NCBI GenBank assembly: GCA_965223955.1
Contig: OZ245029.1
Coordinates: 620,001 to 684,000, forward strand
From: Bin75 sp965223955
GTDB lineage: Bacteria; Nitrospirota; Nitrospiria; Nitrospirales; UBA8639
Reading direction: 5' to 3'
Length of the DNA: 64,000 nt
Positions within the stretch are counted from its first letter, which is position 1; each line of letters opens with the position of its first letter. Under the pieces are notes generated by a model. The model had not been told where the DNA came from, ran no database searches, and saw only the letters and a list, made by a program, of their open reading frames with translations. Below, piece by piece: positions 56,326 to 64,000 of the stretch. Made by a program: the position numbers and the translations under genes.

Positions 56326-56733
56326 TTATGCGTGATTGGTCCGGACAAGCTCAATGGTCGCCCGATGGCCGGATGTGGCGGCCAACCGGCCGTCACAGGT
56401 GATCAACGGGGCCGCAAGCGACTCTGCGAGAGCCAGATAAGCAGCATCATAGGCGGTGGCATTGTGACGAAGTGCCCAAATGCGTGAGAGAAAGAGGTCA
56501 TGCGGGTAACGAAGAATCGGAAAATCGGCTAAGTCGGTCAGGGCTTGCTTTCCTCGTTGCGGGGTCAGTTCACCAACCAACACGTACCGTCGCAGGACTT
56601 GCGCTATCTCAAGATCAAGCAGATGAGGCGCATGCAGAGACTCTCCGCTTTCAAACAGGCGCCGCTGAATATCCAACGCGGCGGCCGTTCCCAAGAGCAA
56701 CTCAAGGACCGCCGAAGCGTCCGCAACAATCAC
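56326..56733 (-). CDS. vapC: VapC-type PIN-domain toxin
   Basis: 135 residues, MIVADASAVLELLLGTAAAL (Asp4), APHLLDLEIAQVLRRYV (Glu), TAYDAAYLALAESLAAPLIT (Asp), CDGRLAAT (Asp). All PIN acidic residues present. The start overlaps the antitoxin stop by four bases. Likely active RNase toxin. Confidence 0.92.
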   Translation of the reverse strand: MIVADASAVLELLLGTAAALDIQRRLFESGESLHAPHLLDLEIAQVLRRYVLVGELTPQRGKQALTDLADFPILRYPHDLFLSRIWALRHNATAYDAAYLALAESLAAPLITCDGRLAATSGHRATIELVRTNHA

Positions 56734-56960
56734 CGGCTATCCCGTTCTTCCCGGATCATTTGGGCCGGCGGAACGGTTGGGCGGACTTGGGTTCGAGCCT
56801 GGAGTCGCCGGCGTAACTCTTCGACGGTCGGATACTCCGTCTGCCGTTGAATCTCCGTAATCAGGTAATCAGACAGAGACTTCCCGGCCAAAGCAGCCCT
56901 GGACTTGAGAACCTTATGAAGGTCATCGGGGACATTCCGCAACTGAATCATTTTCGACAT
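56730..56960 (-). CDS. vapB: FitA/VapB-type ribbon-helix-helix antitoxin
   Basis: 76 residues, MSKMIQLRNVPDDLHKVLKS, RAALAGKSLSDYLITEIQRQ: the FitA-like ribbon-helix-helix. The C-terminus (YPTVEELRRRLQAR) wraps the toxin. Intact pair with the following PIN toxin. Confidence 0.9.
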   Translation of the reverse strand: MSKMIQLRNVPDDLHKVLKSRAALAGKSLSDYLITEIQRQTEYPTVEELRRRLQARTQVRPTVPPAQMIREERDSR

Positions 56961-57202
56961 GTGATAAACCTACTTGCATGTCTGCCACATGTCAAGCTGT
57001 GGGTAAACAGTCAGAGAGAGGGGTGCTGCATGGACAGCGTGCCAACATAGTTTTTCCTCAACTTGCTATGGTACAGTGCCCGTCAGTCAAGGCTATCAGG
57101 CAGGGCTTGTCTCTCACGAGAACTCTTTGAACCGATCACATCAACGCTATCCGGGCTCATCCTGAAACAGGGGCTCGGAGTCGCTTCGGCAGTCGCATCG
57201 GC
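56961..57202. other. Intergenic region, nothing recognised
   Basis: 242 bases between the divergent vapBC and transporter genes. Promoters for both must lie here; no repeat family or RNA is evident. Confidence 0.5.
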
Positions 57203-58684
57203 ATGAAGACCGCAAACCGGCATGCTTGGGGAATGAGGCAACGAGTCGGCCTGTATGCGGCGCCCGGGCTGGCGCTCCTGGTGTATCTCAACCCGTTTTC
57301 CAGTCTACCTCCTTCGGCGCATATTCTCTCGGCCATTTTGGTGTGGGTCGTGGTGAGTTGGGCCACGGAAGCCATTCCTCTGGCCGTGACCTCACTGGTC
57401 GGGGCGGCGTTGTGTATTGCCATGGGGTTGGGGTCGGCCAAGGAAGTGCTGGCAACGTTTGCCCATCCGATCATCTTCCTCTTTATCGGCAGCTTCTTTT
57501 TGGCCGAAGCCTTTGTGGTTCACGGGCTGGACCGGCGGTTTGCCGTTTGGCTGTTGTCTCGAAAAGGGCTCACGGCCAGCCCGATTGGGGTTTTCGGGGC
57601 CATGGGATTCGCCACCGCCGTCCTGTCCATGTGGATCAGTAACACGGCGGCCGTGGCTATTATGGTGCCGATTGCGCTTGGCCTTCTCTCGACGATTCGT
57701 GGGTCCCGGGAAGAGGCCGGGTCCCATGAGCCCGGGGTCCTTCTTTTATTGGCCTATGGGTCGGCGGCCGGGGGGATTACGACGATGATCGGCACGCCGC
57801 CTAATATCATCGGCGTGGGATTGCTTTCCCAACAAGCAGGCATTTCCATCTCGTTTTTCGATTGGATGGCCATCGGGCTTCCGCTCGCAGGTGCGCTCGG
57901 GTTGGGCATTGCCGCGGTGCTCTTTTGGCTTCACCCGCTGCCCAAAACGTTCCCGGACCTGGGCGATCATCTTCAGCATCTTCGCCACCAGCAGGAAGGC
58001 TGGACACGCGGCCAAAGGAATACCTGTCTCGCGTTGCTCCTGGCCATCGGGTGTTGGATCGGACCAGGGGTGTTGGGGATCGTGTTGGGACGGGATTCCG
58101 ATCTGGTGACGTTCCTCAATGCCCGGCTTCCCAAGGAAATGGTCCCGATTTTCGCGGCGGGGCTGCTTTTTGTGTTGCCCGTCGATTTCAAGGCCGGCGA
58201 ATTTACGTTGAAGTGGACCCAGGCGGCGAACATTAATTGGGGCACGATCCTGTTATTCGGCGGCGGCTTGACGTTTGGGTATTTGATGGTGCAAACCCAT
58301 CTGGCCGAGATCATCGGAGAAAGTCTGGTGGCGTTCTTTGGGAGCAATACGTTGTGGACCTTGACGGCCGTCGCCATTGGCACGGCGTTGGTGATCACGG
58401 AGATTGCCTCGAATACCGCATCGACGAGCATGCTCGTTCCCGTGGTGATCTCCATTGCGACCGCGGCCGGGATCTCCCCCATTCCACCAACCCTGGGGGT
58501 TTGTTTAGGGGCGAGCCTCGCGTTTATGATGCCGGTTTCGACCCCGCCGAATGCGATTGTCTACGGCACCGGATTCGTCCCACTGCCGAACATGCTGAGA
58601 GCCGGGGTGTTCTTGAATATCATTGGGGCCGTGCTCGTATGGCTGACCCTCCGGCTCCTGTGTCCGCTGATGGGGTTCGCATGA
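57203..58684 (+). CDS. DASS/SLC13-family anion transporter
   Basis: 493 residues, strongly hydrophobic with about eleven membrane segments. Two SNT motifs identify the divalent anion-sodium symporter fold: WISNTAAVAIMVPIALGLLS and EIASNTASTSMLVPVVISIA, each following a re-entrant helix. Substrates of the family are dicarboxylates, citrate or sulfate; I cannot tell which. It is followed at 40 bp by a Fis-like regulator on the same strand, so a shared transcript is possible. Confidence 0.9.
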   Translation: MKTANRHAWGMRQRVGLYAAPGLALLVYLNPFSSLPPSAHILSAILVWVVVSWATEAIPLAVTSLVGAALCIAMGLGSAKEVLATFAHPIIFLFIGSFFLAEAFVVHGLDRRFAVWLLSRKGLTASPIGVFGAMGFATAVLSMWISNTAAVAIMVPIALGLLSTIRGSREEAGSHEPGVLLLLAYGSAAGGITTMIGTPPNIIGVGLLSQQAGISISFFDWMAIGLPLAGALGLGIAAVLFWLHPLPKTFPDLGDHLQHLRHQQEGWTRGQRNTCLALLLAIGCWIGPGVLGIVLGRDSDLVTFLNARLPKEMVPIFAAGLLFVLPVDFKAGEFTLKWTQAANINWGTILLFGGGLTFGYLMVQTHLAEIIGESLVAFFGSNTLWTLTAVAIGTALVITEIASNTASTSMLVPVVISIATAAGISPIPPTLGVCLGASLAFMMPVSTPPNAIVYGTGFVPLPNMLRAGVFLNIIGAVLVWLTLRLLCPLMGFA

Positions 58685-58724
58685 AAGATAAACCGGTACG
58701 CAGCATCTTCGAGGGGTCAGGATT

Positions 58725-59315
58725 GTGGCGCAAGTGAGGCATATCGTCGTCGTGGGCGATCCGGCAGAGGAGTCTTTGCAGCCTCTGCAGGATGAGGCGG
58801 GCGTTCGCGTGGTGGTGGTGGAGAATCTCCAGCAGGTCAAACAGGAGGCGCAAAAGGCACCGATCGACGGGCTGGTGCTTTCTGAAAAGGCGGCGAGGGA
58901 GGGACTCAGGGAGTTACCTCACGTAATTGACGTATCAAAGACGTTGATCATCTCAGGGCCACCTTCCGTTCCGGCGGCTTTGGAAACCATGAAATGGCTT
59001 CTTGGTAAGGGTGATGGGACAGAAGCCAATCGCGGGTTGCTGGCATTCCGGGATTTGACGCTCCAAGATTACGTCGAGTTGAAGTTCGGTGAGTTTGTTC
59101 GCGCCATGAAGGCAAGTTCCACCAGGAGGTTGCACGTGACCCTCATCCAGGCGGTGGAACGGCCATTGATCCAACATGCTCTTCGTGAAACGAATGGCAA
59201 TCAGGTGCAAGCCGCGCAGCTTCTGGGCATGAATCGAAATACCCTGCGCAAGAAAATCGTGGGATACCACATCCCCGTGCCTCGTCGCTCTCGCCAACAC
59301 GGTGAATCTTCCTGA
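58725..59315 (+). CDS. Fis-family helix-turn-helix protein with degenerate receiver-like N-terminus
   Basis: 196 residues from GTG 58725, after GAGGGG. Residues 1-~90 (HIVVVGDPAEESLQPLQDEA.. LILSEKAAREGLRE-type) look like a shortened receiver-like fold without the phosphoacceptor pattern. The C-terminal ~45 residues are a Fis/NtrC-type DNA-binding domain: PLIQHALRETNGNQVQAAQL, LGMNRNTLRKKI. No sigma-54 ATPase domain lies between. Likely a DNA-binding regulator or nucleoid protein. Confidence 0.85.
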   Translation: MAQVRHIVVVGDPAEESLQPLQDEAGVRVVVVENLQQVKQEAQKAPIDGLVLSEKAAREGLRELPHVIDVSKTLIISGPPSVPAALETMKWLLGKGDGTEANRGLLAFRDLTLQDYVELKFGEFVRAMKASSTRRLHVTLIQAVERPLIQHALRETNGNQVQAAQLLGMNRNTLRKKIVGYHIPVPRRSRQHGESS

Positions 59316-59493
59316 CCATTTTGGGCTGGGCTCTCACGTCAGATGCCTGGGGTGCTCTGTGCCTGTACGCAACCTTTTCCTCTGGTGCGTGCGCGACTAT
59401 CCGCTGTCAACAGTGCCAATTCGATCTATCCACTTGACAATATTTGCCCTCATGCTACAGTCGCGTTTATAGAAAATAAAAGGAATTTAAGGG
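59316..59493 (+). promoter_or_regulatory. Intergenic gap with candidate promoter of the methyltransferase gene
   Basis: TTGACA at 59434-59439, 16 bases, TACAGT at 59456-59461, about 33 bases before the ATG. AAAAGGAATTTAAGG lies just before the start. Nothing else is evident in the gap. Confidence 0.45.
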
Positions 59494-61059
59494 ATGATAC
59501 AGGAAGATACAGGAACATCTGAGATCCTTACTCGCGCCGAGGCCGCAGCATTTATTCGCGTAAGTGAAAAGACGCTTGGGGAGATGGCTCGGGCCCGACG
59601 GATTCCATCACAGAAGGTAGGGAGGGAGTGGCGCTTTTTACGTAGCGCACTCGAAACTTGGCTGGTTGGAAAAGGAATTCGTGATGACAATAGACGGACG
59701 GAAGCTGTCGCCCACGAGCAACCGGCCGTCGCCGAAGCGTTCGTGCAATACGCACTACCGATCTCGGACTTTCGCGATACGGCTTTTTCCGAGAATCACG
59801 ACCGGACCCTGCATCGCTGGACCCCCTGGATCGCTGGATTTTCTGGATCGTTTGTCGCCGGGGTGCTCGAAGGCGTGAGACGTGAGCGCCACAAGTTGAA
59901 GGTTTTGGATCCGTTTGCCGGCGTCGGCACGACGTTGATCGAAGCCCTCAAGTATGAATGCGATGCGACCGGATTTGAGATCAATCCGTACGCGGCGTTG
60001 GCATGTAAGGCAAAGGCCCAAGCTGCTCACTACGATGCAGACATACTGGCAGCGACGCTCGACCGCTTTGAAGAATACGGCGAGGAAAAACTGTCGTTTG
60101 ACGAAAGGGCTGTGTCTCTTCCTCCCGAGGGTTTTTCAAGCCGGGTCCCGTTTTTCAGCCCGGAGGTGGAGCGGCAAGTCCTGGTGTGTCAGGATTTTAT
60201 TGCGCAAGAAACGACGGATTGGGTCACGGACTTGTTTCAGGTGGCTTTCGGAGCCGTTATGGTGAGTTTCTCGAACTACTCGTACGAACCGAGCCTTGGA
60301 ACGCGGGCTGGTGCCGGAAAGCCCAACATCGCCCATGCCGATGTGTTCAGTATTGTGAAGCGTAAGCTACGCGAAATGCACGAGGATATCGTCATTTTCC
60401 AAGGGTGGATGAGCAAACACAAGCGGACGCCGCAAGTAACGGTGTATCCCCTGTCGTATTTGGACCATGCCCAGCGGGTCAGACCGAACAGTATCGACGT
60501 GCTCATTACCTCGCCTCCGTATCTCAACAACTACCATTATGTTCGCAACACGAGGCCGCATCTGTTCTGGCTCGGGATGGTGCACACGACATCCGATCTG
60601 AAGACCATTGAACACAAGAGCTTCGGTCAATTTTGGCAGACGGTTCGGTCCGGACCGGAGATTGCATTACGGCCACACCTGCCCCATTTAGCCGAACAAC
60701 TCCAAGACCTCAGGGCGCGTCACGCGGAGAAAGGTGTCTATGGTGGGCGCGGGTGGGCGAACTACGCCGCGACCTACTTTAACGATTGTCAGCTCTTTTG
60801 CGCTCTCACGCGAACCCGTATGAAGCCCGGAGGGAAGGTCGTCGTTGTCATTGGCAACAACATTCTGCAAGGCATAGAGTTTCAGACGGACAAGCTGTTT
60901 GCCGAGATTGCGGAACAAGAGGGTTTTGAGATCGTTGCTCTGCATGAAGTGCGCAAGAAGCGCACGGGTAACAGCATCGTGAACTCATCGGTCAGGATGG
61001 GGACGGTGACACAGCAAACGCGATTATACGAAACCGCTGTTGAGCTTCGAGTGCCTTGA
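59494..61059 (+). CDS. DNA (amino) methyltransferase with N-terminal excisionase-like HTH
   Basis: 521 residues. The N-terminal ~60 residues are an excisionase/MerR-type helix-turn-helix (ILTRAEAAAFIRVSEKTLGE, RRIPSQKVGREWRFLRSALE), probably for self-regulation or control of the nuclease. The AdoMet site VLDPFAGVGTTLIEALKYEC is at ~136-155 and the catalytic TSPPYLNNYHYV at ~339. TSPPY is the mark of N4-cytosine or N6-adenine methylation. A facing nuclease gene ends one base after its stop, so together they form a type II restriction-modification system. Confidence 0.93.
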   Translation: MIQEDTGTSEILTRAEAAAFIRVSEKTLGEMARARRIPSQKVGREWRFLRSALETWLVGKGIRDDNRRTEAVAHEQPAVAEAFVQYALPISDFRDTAFSENHDRTLHRWTPWIAGFSGSFVAGVLEGVRRERHKLKVLDPFAGVGTTLIEALKYECDATGFEINPYAALACKAKAQAAHYDADILAATLDRFEEYGEEKLSFDERAVSLPPEGFSSRVPFFSPEVERQVLVCQDFIAQETTDWVTDLFQVAFGAVMVSFSNYSYEPSLGTRAGAGKPNIAHADVFSIVKRKLREMHEDIVIFQGWMSKHKRTPQVTVYPLSYLDHAQRVRPNSIDVLITSPPYLNNYHYVRNTRPHLFWLGMVHTTSDLKTIEHKSFGQFWQTVRSGPEIALRPHLPHLAEQLQDLRARHAEKGVYGGRGWANYAATYFNDCQLFCALTRTRMKPGGKVVVVIGNNILQGIEFQTDKLFAEIAEQEGFEIVALHEVRKKRTGNSIVNSSVRMGTVTQQTRLYETAVELRVP

Positions 61060-61060
61060 G

Positions 61061-61642
61061 TTATCGCGCCTGTGCACCAATAAGTCGAACTACTTCCTCT
61101 CCCGTCTCAGCGGCTTGGAGTTTCGCCGCCCAGTGACGTCCCGGATGGACGATATCCCAGCGGGGACGTCGCATATCACGGCGGCCGCTCCCGGGAGGGT
61201 GATTGCCGAAGCCGTCAATCACGGTGTTCCACACCGGTCGGAAATGATCGATGAGAAATCGTTCCGCTAACGTGATCCATACCGGCATCACCACTAAATA
61301 GCGAACCTGAAACTCCACTAAGTCGAGATTCTCGGCCTGTTCGATGGATTTGGCGTGATCATGCAAGCGTCGATAGAGCTCGGCACTCGATTCGGAATCC
61401 AGCCGACGGCTGCTTTTTCTCGTGCCGGTTGGGACGGCTTTGCCCACATAGATCGGTTTATGCAAATCCGATGAAGAAATGTCTGAATAGAAAGGCAGAG
61501 TGCCCGTGTAATAGAGTGCATGCACGCCGGAACCAGAAAATTTCTCGGTGGGCGGGAGAGCGGTAGAGGCCGATTCCAGAAGGGCGGTTACGACACTGCG
61601 GGCCAGGTTTTCATAATTGAGCGGGTCGTACGCTTTCGCCAT
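61061..61642 (-). CDS. Eco29kI-like GIY-YIG restriction endonuclease
   Basis: 193 residues from the ATG at 61642 (MAKAYDPLNYENLARSVVTA); a longer frame upstream has no family similarity. The GIY-YIG nuclease is seen as VHALYYTGTLPFYSDI with KPIYVGKAVPTGTRKSSR, then SSAELYRRLHDHAKSIEQAE, LAERFLIDHFRPVWNTVIDG and FGNHPPGSGR. This matches Eco29kI, whose target is CCGCGG. The target here is inferred only by family. Convergent with the methyltransferase, one base apart. Confidence 0.88.
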   Translation of the reverse strand: MAKAYDPLNYENLARSVVTALLESASTALPPTEKFSGSGVHALYYTGTLPFYSDISSSDLHKPIYVGKAVPTGTRKSSRRLDSESSAELYRRLHDHAKSIEQAENLDLVEFQVRYLVVMPVWITLAERFLIDHFRPVWNTVIDGFGNHPPGSGRRDMRRPRWDIVHPGRHWAAKLQAAETGEEVVRLIGAQAR

Positions 61643-61879
61643 TGTCGTTCTGATACGAAGGGGTTGGAATTGCGTGAAAGACAAGGTGGATCTGACAAAA
61701 ACGGTATCCAGTGTTCGTAAGACTGTCAAACAATGCTCGGCATACCGCAGAACCATAACGACAGAAGTTTTTTCTCCAACCTGTGGAACATACCCGGATG
61801 AATAGCTGTGTTGCCGCGCTGATCGGCGTGCGGCTCTTCCACTAGCTTTCTGTCGCGGTATTAGGGAATAGCGAATTTC
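61643..61879. other. Intergenic gap, nothing recognised
   Basis: 237 bases between the nuclease start and the tRNA promoter. It must hold the nuclease promoter on the minus strand. No repeat or RNA is seen. Confidence 0.5.
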
Positions 61880-61909
61880 TTGACAGGATATCAGCCGCTC
61901 CTCTAGCAT
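61880..61909 (+). promoter_or_regulatory. Promoter of tRNA-Val
   Basis: TTGACA (61880-61885), 18 bases, TAGCAT (61904-61909). The predicted start is about 8 bases before the tRNA, as in many stable RNA genes. Confidence 0.6.
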
Positions 61910-61923
61910 ACTCCGTTTATGAT

Positions 61924-61998
61924 AGGCGCGTAGCTCAGGGGGAGAGCGCTACCTTGACACGGTAGAGGTCGGCGGTTCAATACCGCCCGCGCCTACCA
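61924..61998 (+). tRNA. tRNA-Val (anticodon GAC)
   Basis: 75 nt cloverleaf. Acceptor AGGCGCG pairs with CGCGCCT; D arm GCTC..GAGC; anticodon stem CTACC..GGTAG around TTGACAC, anticodon GAC; T arm GGCGG-TTCAATA-CCGCC; the 3' ACCA is encoded. It lies just before thrS. Confidence 0.95.
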
Positions 61999-62066
61999 CT
62001 CTCTTCTTCTGGGAGAGGGCAGGGTGAAGGCCGGTTGTTGCAGGCGATGGTGGGAGATGCAGGGTT

Positions 62067-64000
62067 ATGTCAGTTTCTATTGAAGCCGAAAAAGTCCAGG
62101 GCGAACGGATCGAAATATCGTTGCCGGGGACCGGCACGAAAACCTTTCGGTCCGGGGTCACGGCGCGTGAGGCGTTGACGGAGATGACGGGGTCTCTTCC
62201 ACCTGAGGTGTTCGCCGTGAGGATTGACGGGCAACCCGGTGACTTGAGTGCATCCCTGACAAAGAGCGCCACACTGGAACCCGTGACCTTTACGTCGGAT
62301 GACGGGAAGGAAATTTATCGACACAGCAGCACCCATATTATGGCCCAGGCCGTGAAAGACGTGTTTCCTTCTGTCAATCTCACGATCGGCCCGGCCATTC
62401 ACGAAGGCTTTTATTACGACTTTTCGTTTGAACGGCCGTTCACGCCGGAGGATCTGGAGAAAATAGAGACACGGGCGCACGAGATTATTCAAAAGAATTA
62501 TCCCGTGCAACGCCTTGAGATGTCCAAGGAAGACGCGATCGAACTGTTTCGCGAAAAAGGGGAAACCTTCAAGGTCGAGATTATTCAGCAGATCGAGGAT
62601 GACACCGTCTCTCTCTACCAGCAGGGCAATTTCATCGACTTGTGTCGGGGCCCGCACGTGGGCGCCACCGGTCAAGTGAAAGCCTTCAAGTTGTTGAACG
62701 CCGCCGGCGCGTATTGGCGTGGGGATGAACGAAATCCCATGCTTCAGCGAATTTATGGGACGTCGTTTCCTTCCCAGGCGGAACTGGACGCCCATCTTCT
62801 GAAACTTGAAGAAATTAAACGCCGCGATCACCGGAAACTCGGCAAGGAACTGGATCTCTTCAGCAGTCACGAGGACACGGGGCCGGGGTTGATCCTGTGG
62901 CATCCCAAGGGGGCGCTGGTTCGGTTATTGATAGAAAATTTTTGGCGCGACAGCCACGTGAAGCACGGCTATGAACTGGTCTATTCTCCACACGTGGCCC
63001 GGTTGGAATTGTGGAAGACCAGCGGGCACGTGGACTATTACAAAGAGAACATGTTCGCTCCCATGACCGTCGAGTCCGGTGAGTACCAATTAAAGCCCAT
63101 GAATTGTCCGTTCCACATCATGGTGTACAAGTCTCACTTACGCAGCTACCGGGAGCTTCCCATTCGCTATGGTGAATTGGGAACGGTCTATCGATACGAG
63201 CGGTCAGGGGTGCTGCATGGACTCATGCGGGTTCGGGGATTCACACAGGATGATGCGCATATCTTCTGCCGCCCGGACCAGATCGAATCCGAAGTCGGAA
63301 AGGTCCTTGATTTCACGATGTTCGTCCTCCGGCACTTTGGCTTTACGGAGTTCGCGTTGTATCTTTCGACGCGACCGGAAAAAGCCGTCGGCGCCGTGGA
63401 AAAGTGGGACCAGGCCACTGAAGCCCTCGAAGCCGCGCTGAAAGGGGGCGGGTTTCCCTATGAAATTGACCCCGGCGAAGGGGTGTTTTACGGGCCGAAA
63501 ATCGATCTGAAAATCCATGACGCGTTGGGGAGAGCCTGGCAATGTTCGACGGTGCAAATTGACTTCAATAATCCCGAACGGTTCGGGTTGTCCTACATCG
63601 GGGAAGATGGCGCGGCGCACCAGCCGATCATGATTCATCGGGCGCTGCTGGGATCCATCGAACGGTTTTTCGGCATTCTGGTTGAACACTATGCCGGGGC
63701 CTTTCCAACGTGGCTCGCACCCGTCCAAGCCATCGTGCTTCCCATTACGGACAAACAGGCGGAGTATGCGTCACACGTCCGGGACCGATTGGCGGACGCC
63801 GGGCTGCGTGTCTCGATAGACTTGCGAAAAGAAAAGGTTGGGCTCAAAATCCGCGAAGCCGAAAAAGCCAAAATTCCCTACATGCTCGTCGTTGGGGATC
63901 GGGAGCGGGAAGCTCAATCGGTCTCGGTCCGAAAACGTAGTGGGACCAACGTCGGGACGCTGTCTATTACGGAGGTGCTTGATCTGATTCGACAAGATAT
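62067..64000 (+). CDS. thrS: Threonine--tRNA ligase (3' end outside window)
   Basis: Class II synthetase for Thr. About 644 codons are visible from the ATG at 62067. The N-terminal TGS domain (VTAREALTEMTGSLPPEVFA) is followed by the editing domain with HSSTHIMAQAVKDVFP and zinc-type His, YYDFSFERPFTPEDLEKIE, and DLCRGPHVGATG. The catalytic core has LKPMNCPFHIMVYKSHLRSY, RYERSGVLHGLMRVRGFTQD, and the HRALLGSIERFFGILVEHY end. The anticodon-binding domain runs to the window edge. Nearly complete. Confidence 0.97.
   Translation, partial: MSVSIEAEKVQGERIEISLPGTGTKTFRSGVTAREALTEMTGSLPPEVFAVRIDGQPGDLSASLTKSATLEPVTFTSDDGKEIYRHSSTHIMAQAVKDVFPSVNLTIGPAIHEGFYYDFSFERPFTPEDLEKIETRAHEIIQKNYPVQRLEMSKEDAIELFREKGETFKVEIIQQIEDDTVSLYQQGNFIDLCRGPHVGATGQVKAFKLLNAAGAYWRGDERNPMLQRIYGTSFPSQAELDAHLLKLEEIKRRDHRKLGKELDLFSSHEDTGPGLILWHPKGALVRLLIENFWRDSHVKHGYELVYSPHVARLELWKTSGHVDYYKENMFAPMTVESGEYQLKPMNCPFHIMVYKSHLRSYRELPIRYGELGTVYRYERSGVLHGLMRVRGFTQDDAHIFCRPDQIESEVGKVLDFTMFVLRHFGFTEFALYLSTRPEKAVGAVEKWDQATEALEAALKGGGFPYEIDPGEGVFYGPKIDLKIHDALGRAWQCSTVQIDFNNPERFGLSYIGEDGAAHQPIMIHRALLGSIERFFGILVEHYAGAFPTWLAPVQAIVLPITDKQAEYASHVRDRLADAGLRVSIDLRKEKVGLKIREAEKAKIPYMLVVGDREREAQSVSVRKRSGTNVGTLSITEVLDLIRQD

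Noticed and set aside
62070..62903. Minus-strand ORF of 277 codons opposite thrS
   Set aside because: Antisense shadow of thrS, which has all class II synthetase motifs.
1..64000. CRISPR arrays
   Set aside because: No regularly spaced direct repeats with unique spacers were seen. The repeats here are dispersed or palindromic.

Overview
This window looks like the replication-origin neighbourhood of a Gram-negative bacterial chromosome with moderately high GC. The classic origin-proximal set is present: parB-parA, rsmG, mnmG, mnmE, yidC, yidD, rnpA and rpmH on the minus strand, then hisS, dnaA, dnaN, gyrB and gyrA on the plus strand, with an AT-rich stretch holding DnaA boxes directly before dnaA and two parS-like palindromes beside parA and rsmG. 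A lipoprotein, a SurA-type chaperone and a heptose-adenylyltransferase remnant point to an outer membrane. I would guess a Nitrospirota (Nitrospira-like) lineage from gene content and the many dispersed intergenic repeats, but this is a guess.

Layout. 1-12.1 kb: mnmA (cut by the edge), two bactofilins, partitioning genes, tRNA-modification genes, membrane insertase and RNase P genes, hisS. 12.3-20.8 kb: a small DsrE/DsrH-like pair, oriC, dnaA-dnaN-gyrB-gyrA. 20.8-28.3 kb: a first accessory zone with decayed toxin-antitoxin (TA) loci, a two-gene PHP-ATPase plus AlbA/Schlafen-like system, parDE, and dciA (helicase loader). 28.3-38.5 kb: housekeeping genes (smpB, engB, lipoprotein, SurA-like chaperone, mfd) interrupted by two IS481-like insertion sequences and dense short repeats. 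39-62 kb: a defence and TA island: type I restriction-modification (with a VapBC pair and a relE remnant between hsdM and hsdS), a six-cistron minus-strand operon (SIS-HAD fusion, phosphoribosyltransferase, ORC/CDC6-like ATPase, Rossmann-like protein, PfkB kinase), a divergent XRE-ImmA/IrrE gene, several PIN-domain toxins, a DASS transporter, and a DNA methyltransferase facing an Eco29kI-like nuclease. The window closes with tRNA-Val and thrS.

The most unusual locus is the operon at 45.8-52.9 kb. Its enzymes (a phosphoribosyltransferase, a PfkB sugar or nucleoside kinase, a sugar-phosphate isomerase fused to a HAD phosphatase) together with an ORC/CDC6-like ATPase look like a pathway that makes, modifies or destroys a phosphosugar or nucleotide compound under ATPase control, in a neighbourhood full of defence genes. 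As written here it carries one frameshift (ATPase) and one in-frame stop (Rossmann gene), so it is either decaying or affected by assembly errors.

A second theme is invasive short repeats. Several palindromic repeat families fill the intergenic regions, and copies lie in frame inside core genes: mnmE twice, and dnaN, a membrane-anchored hypothetical gene and the SurA-like gene once each. Another copy forms the C-terminus of rnpA.
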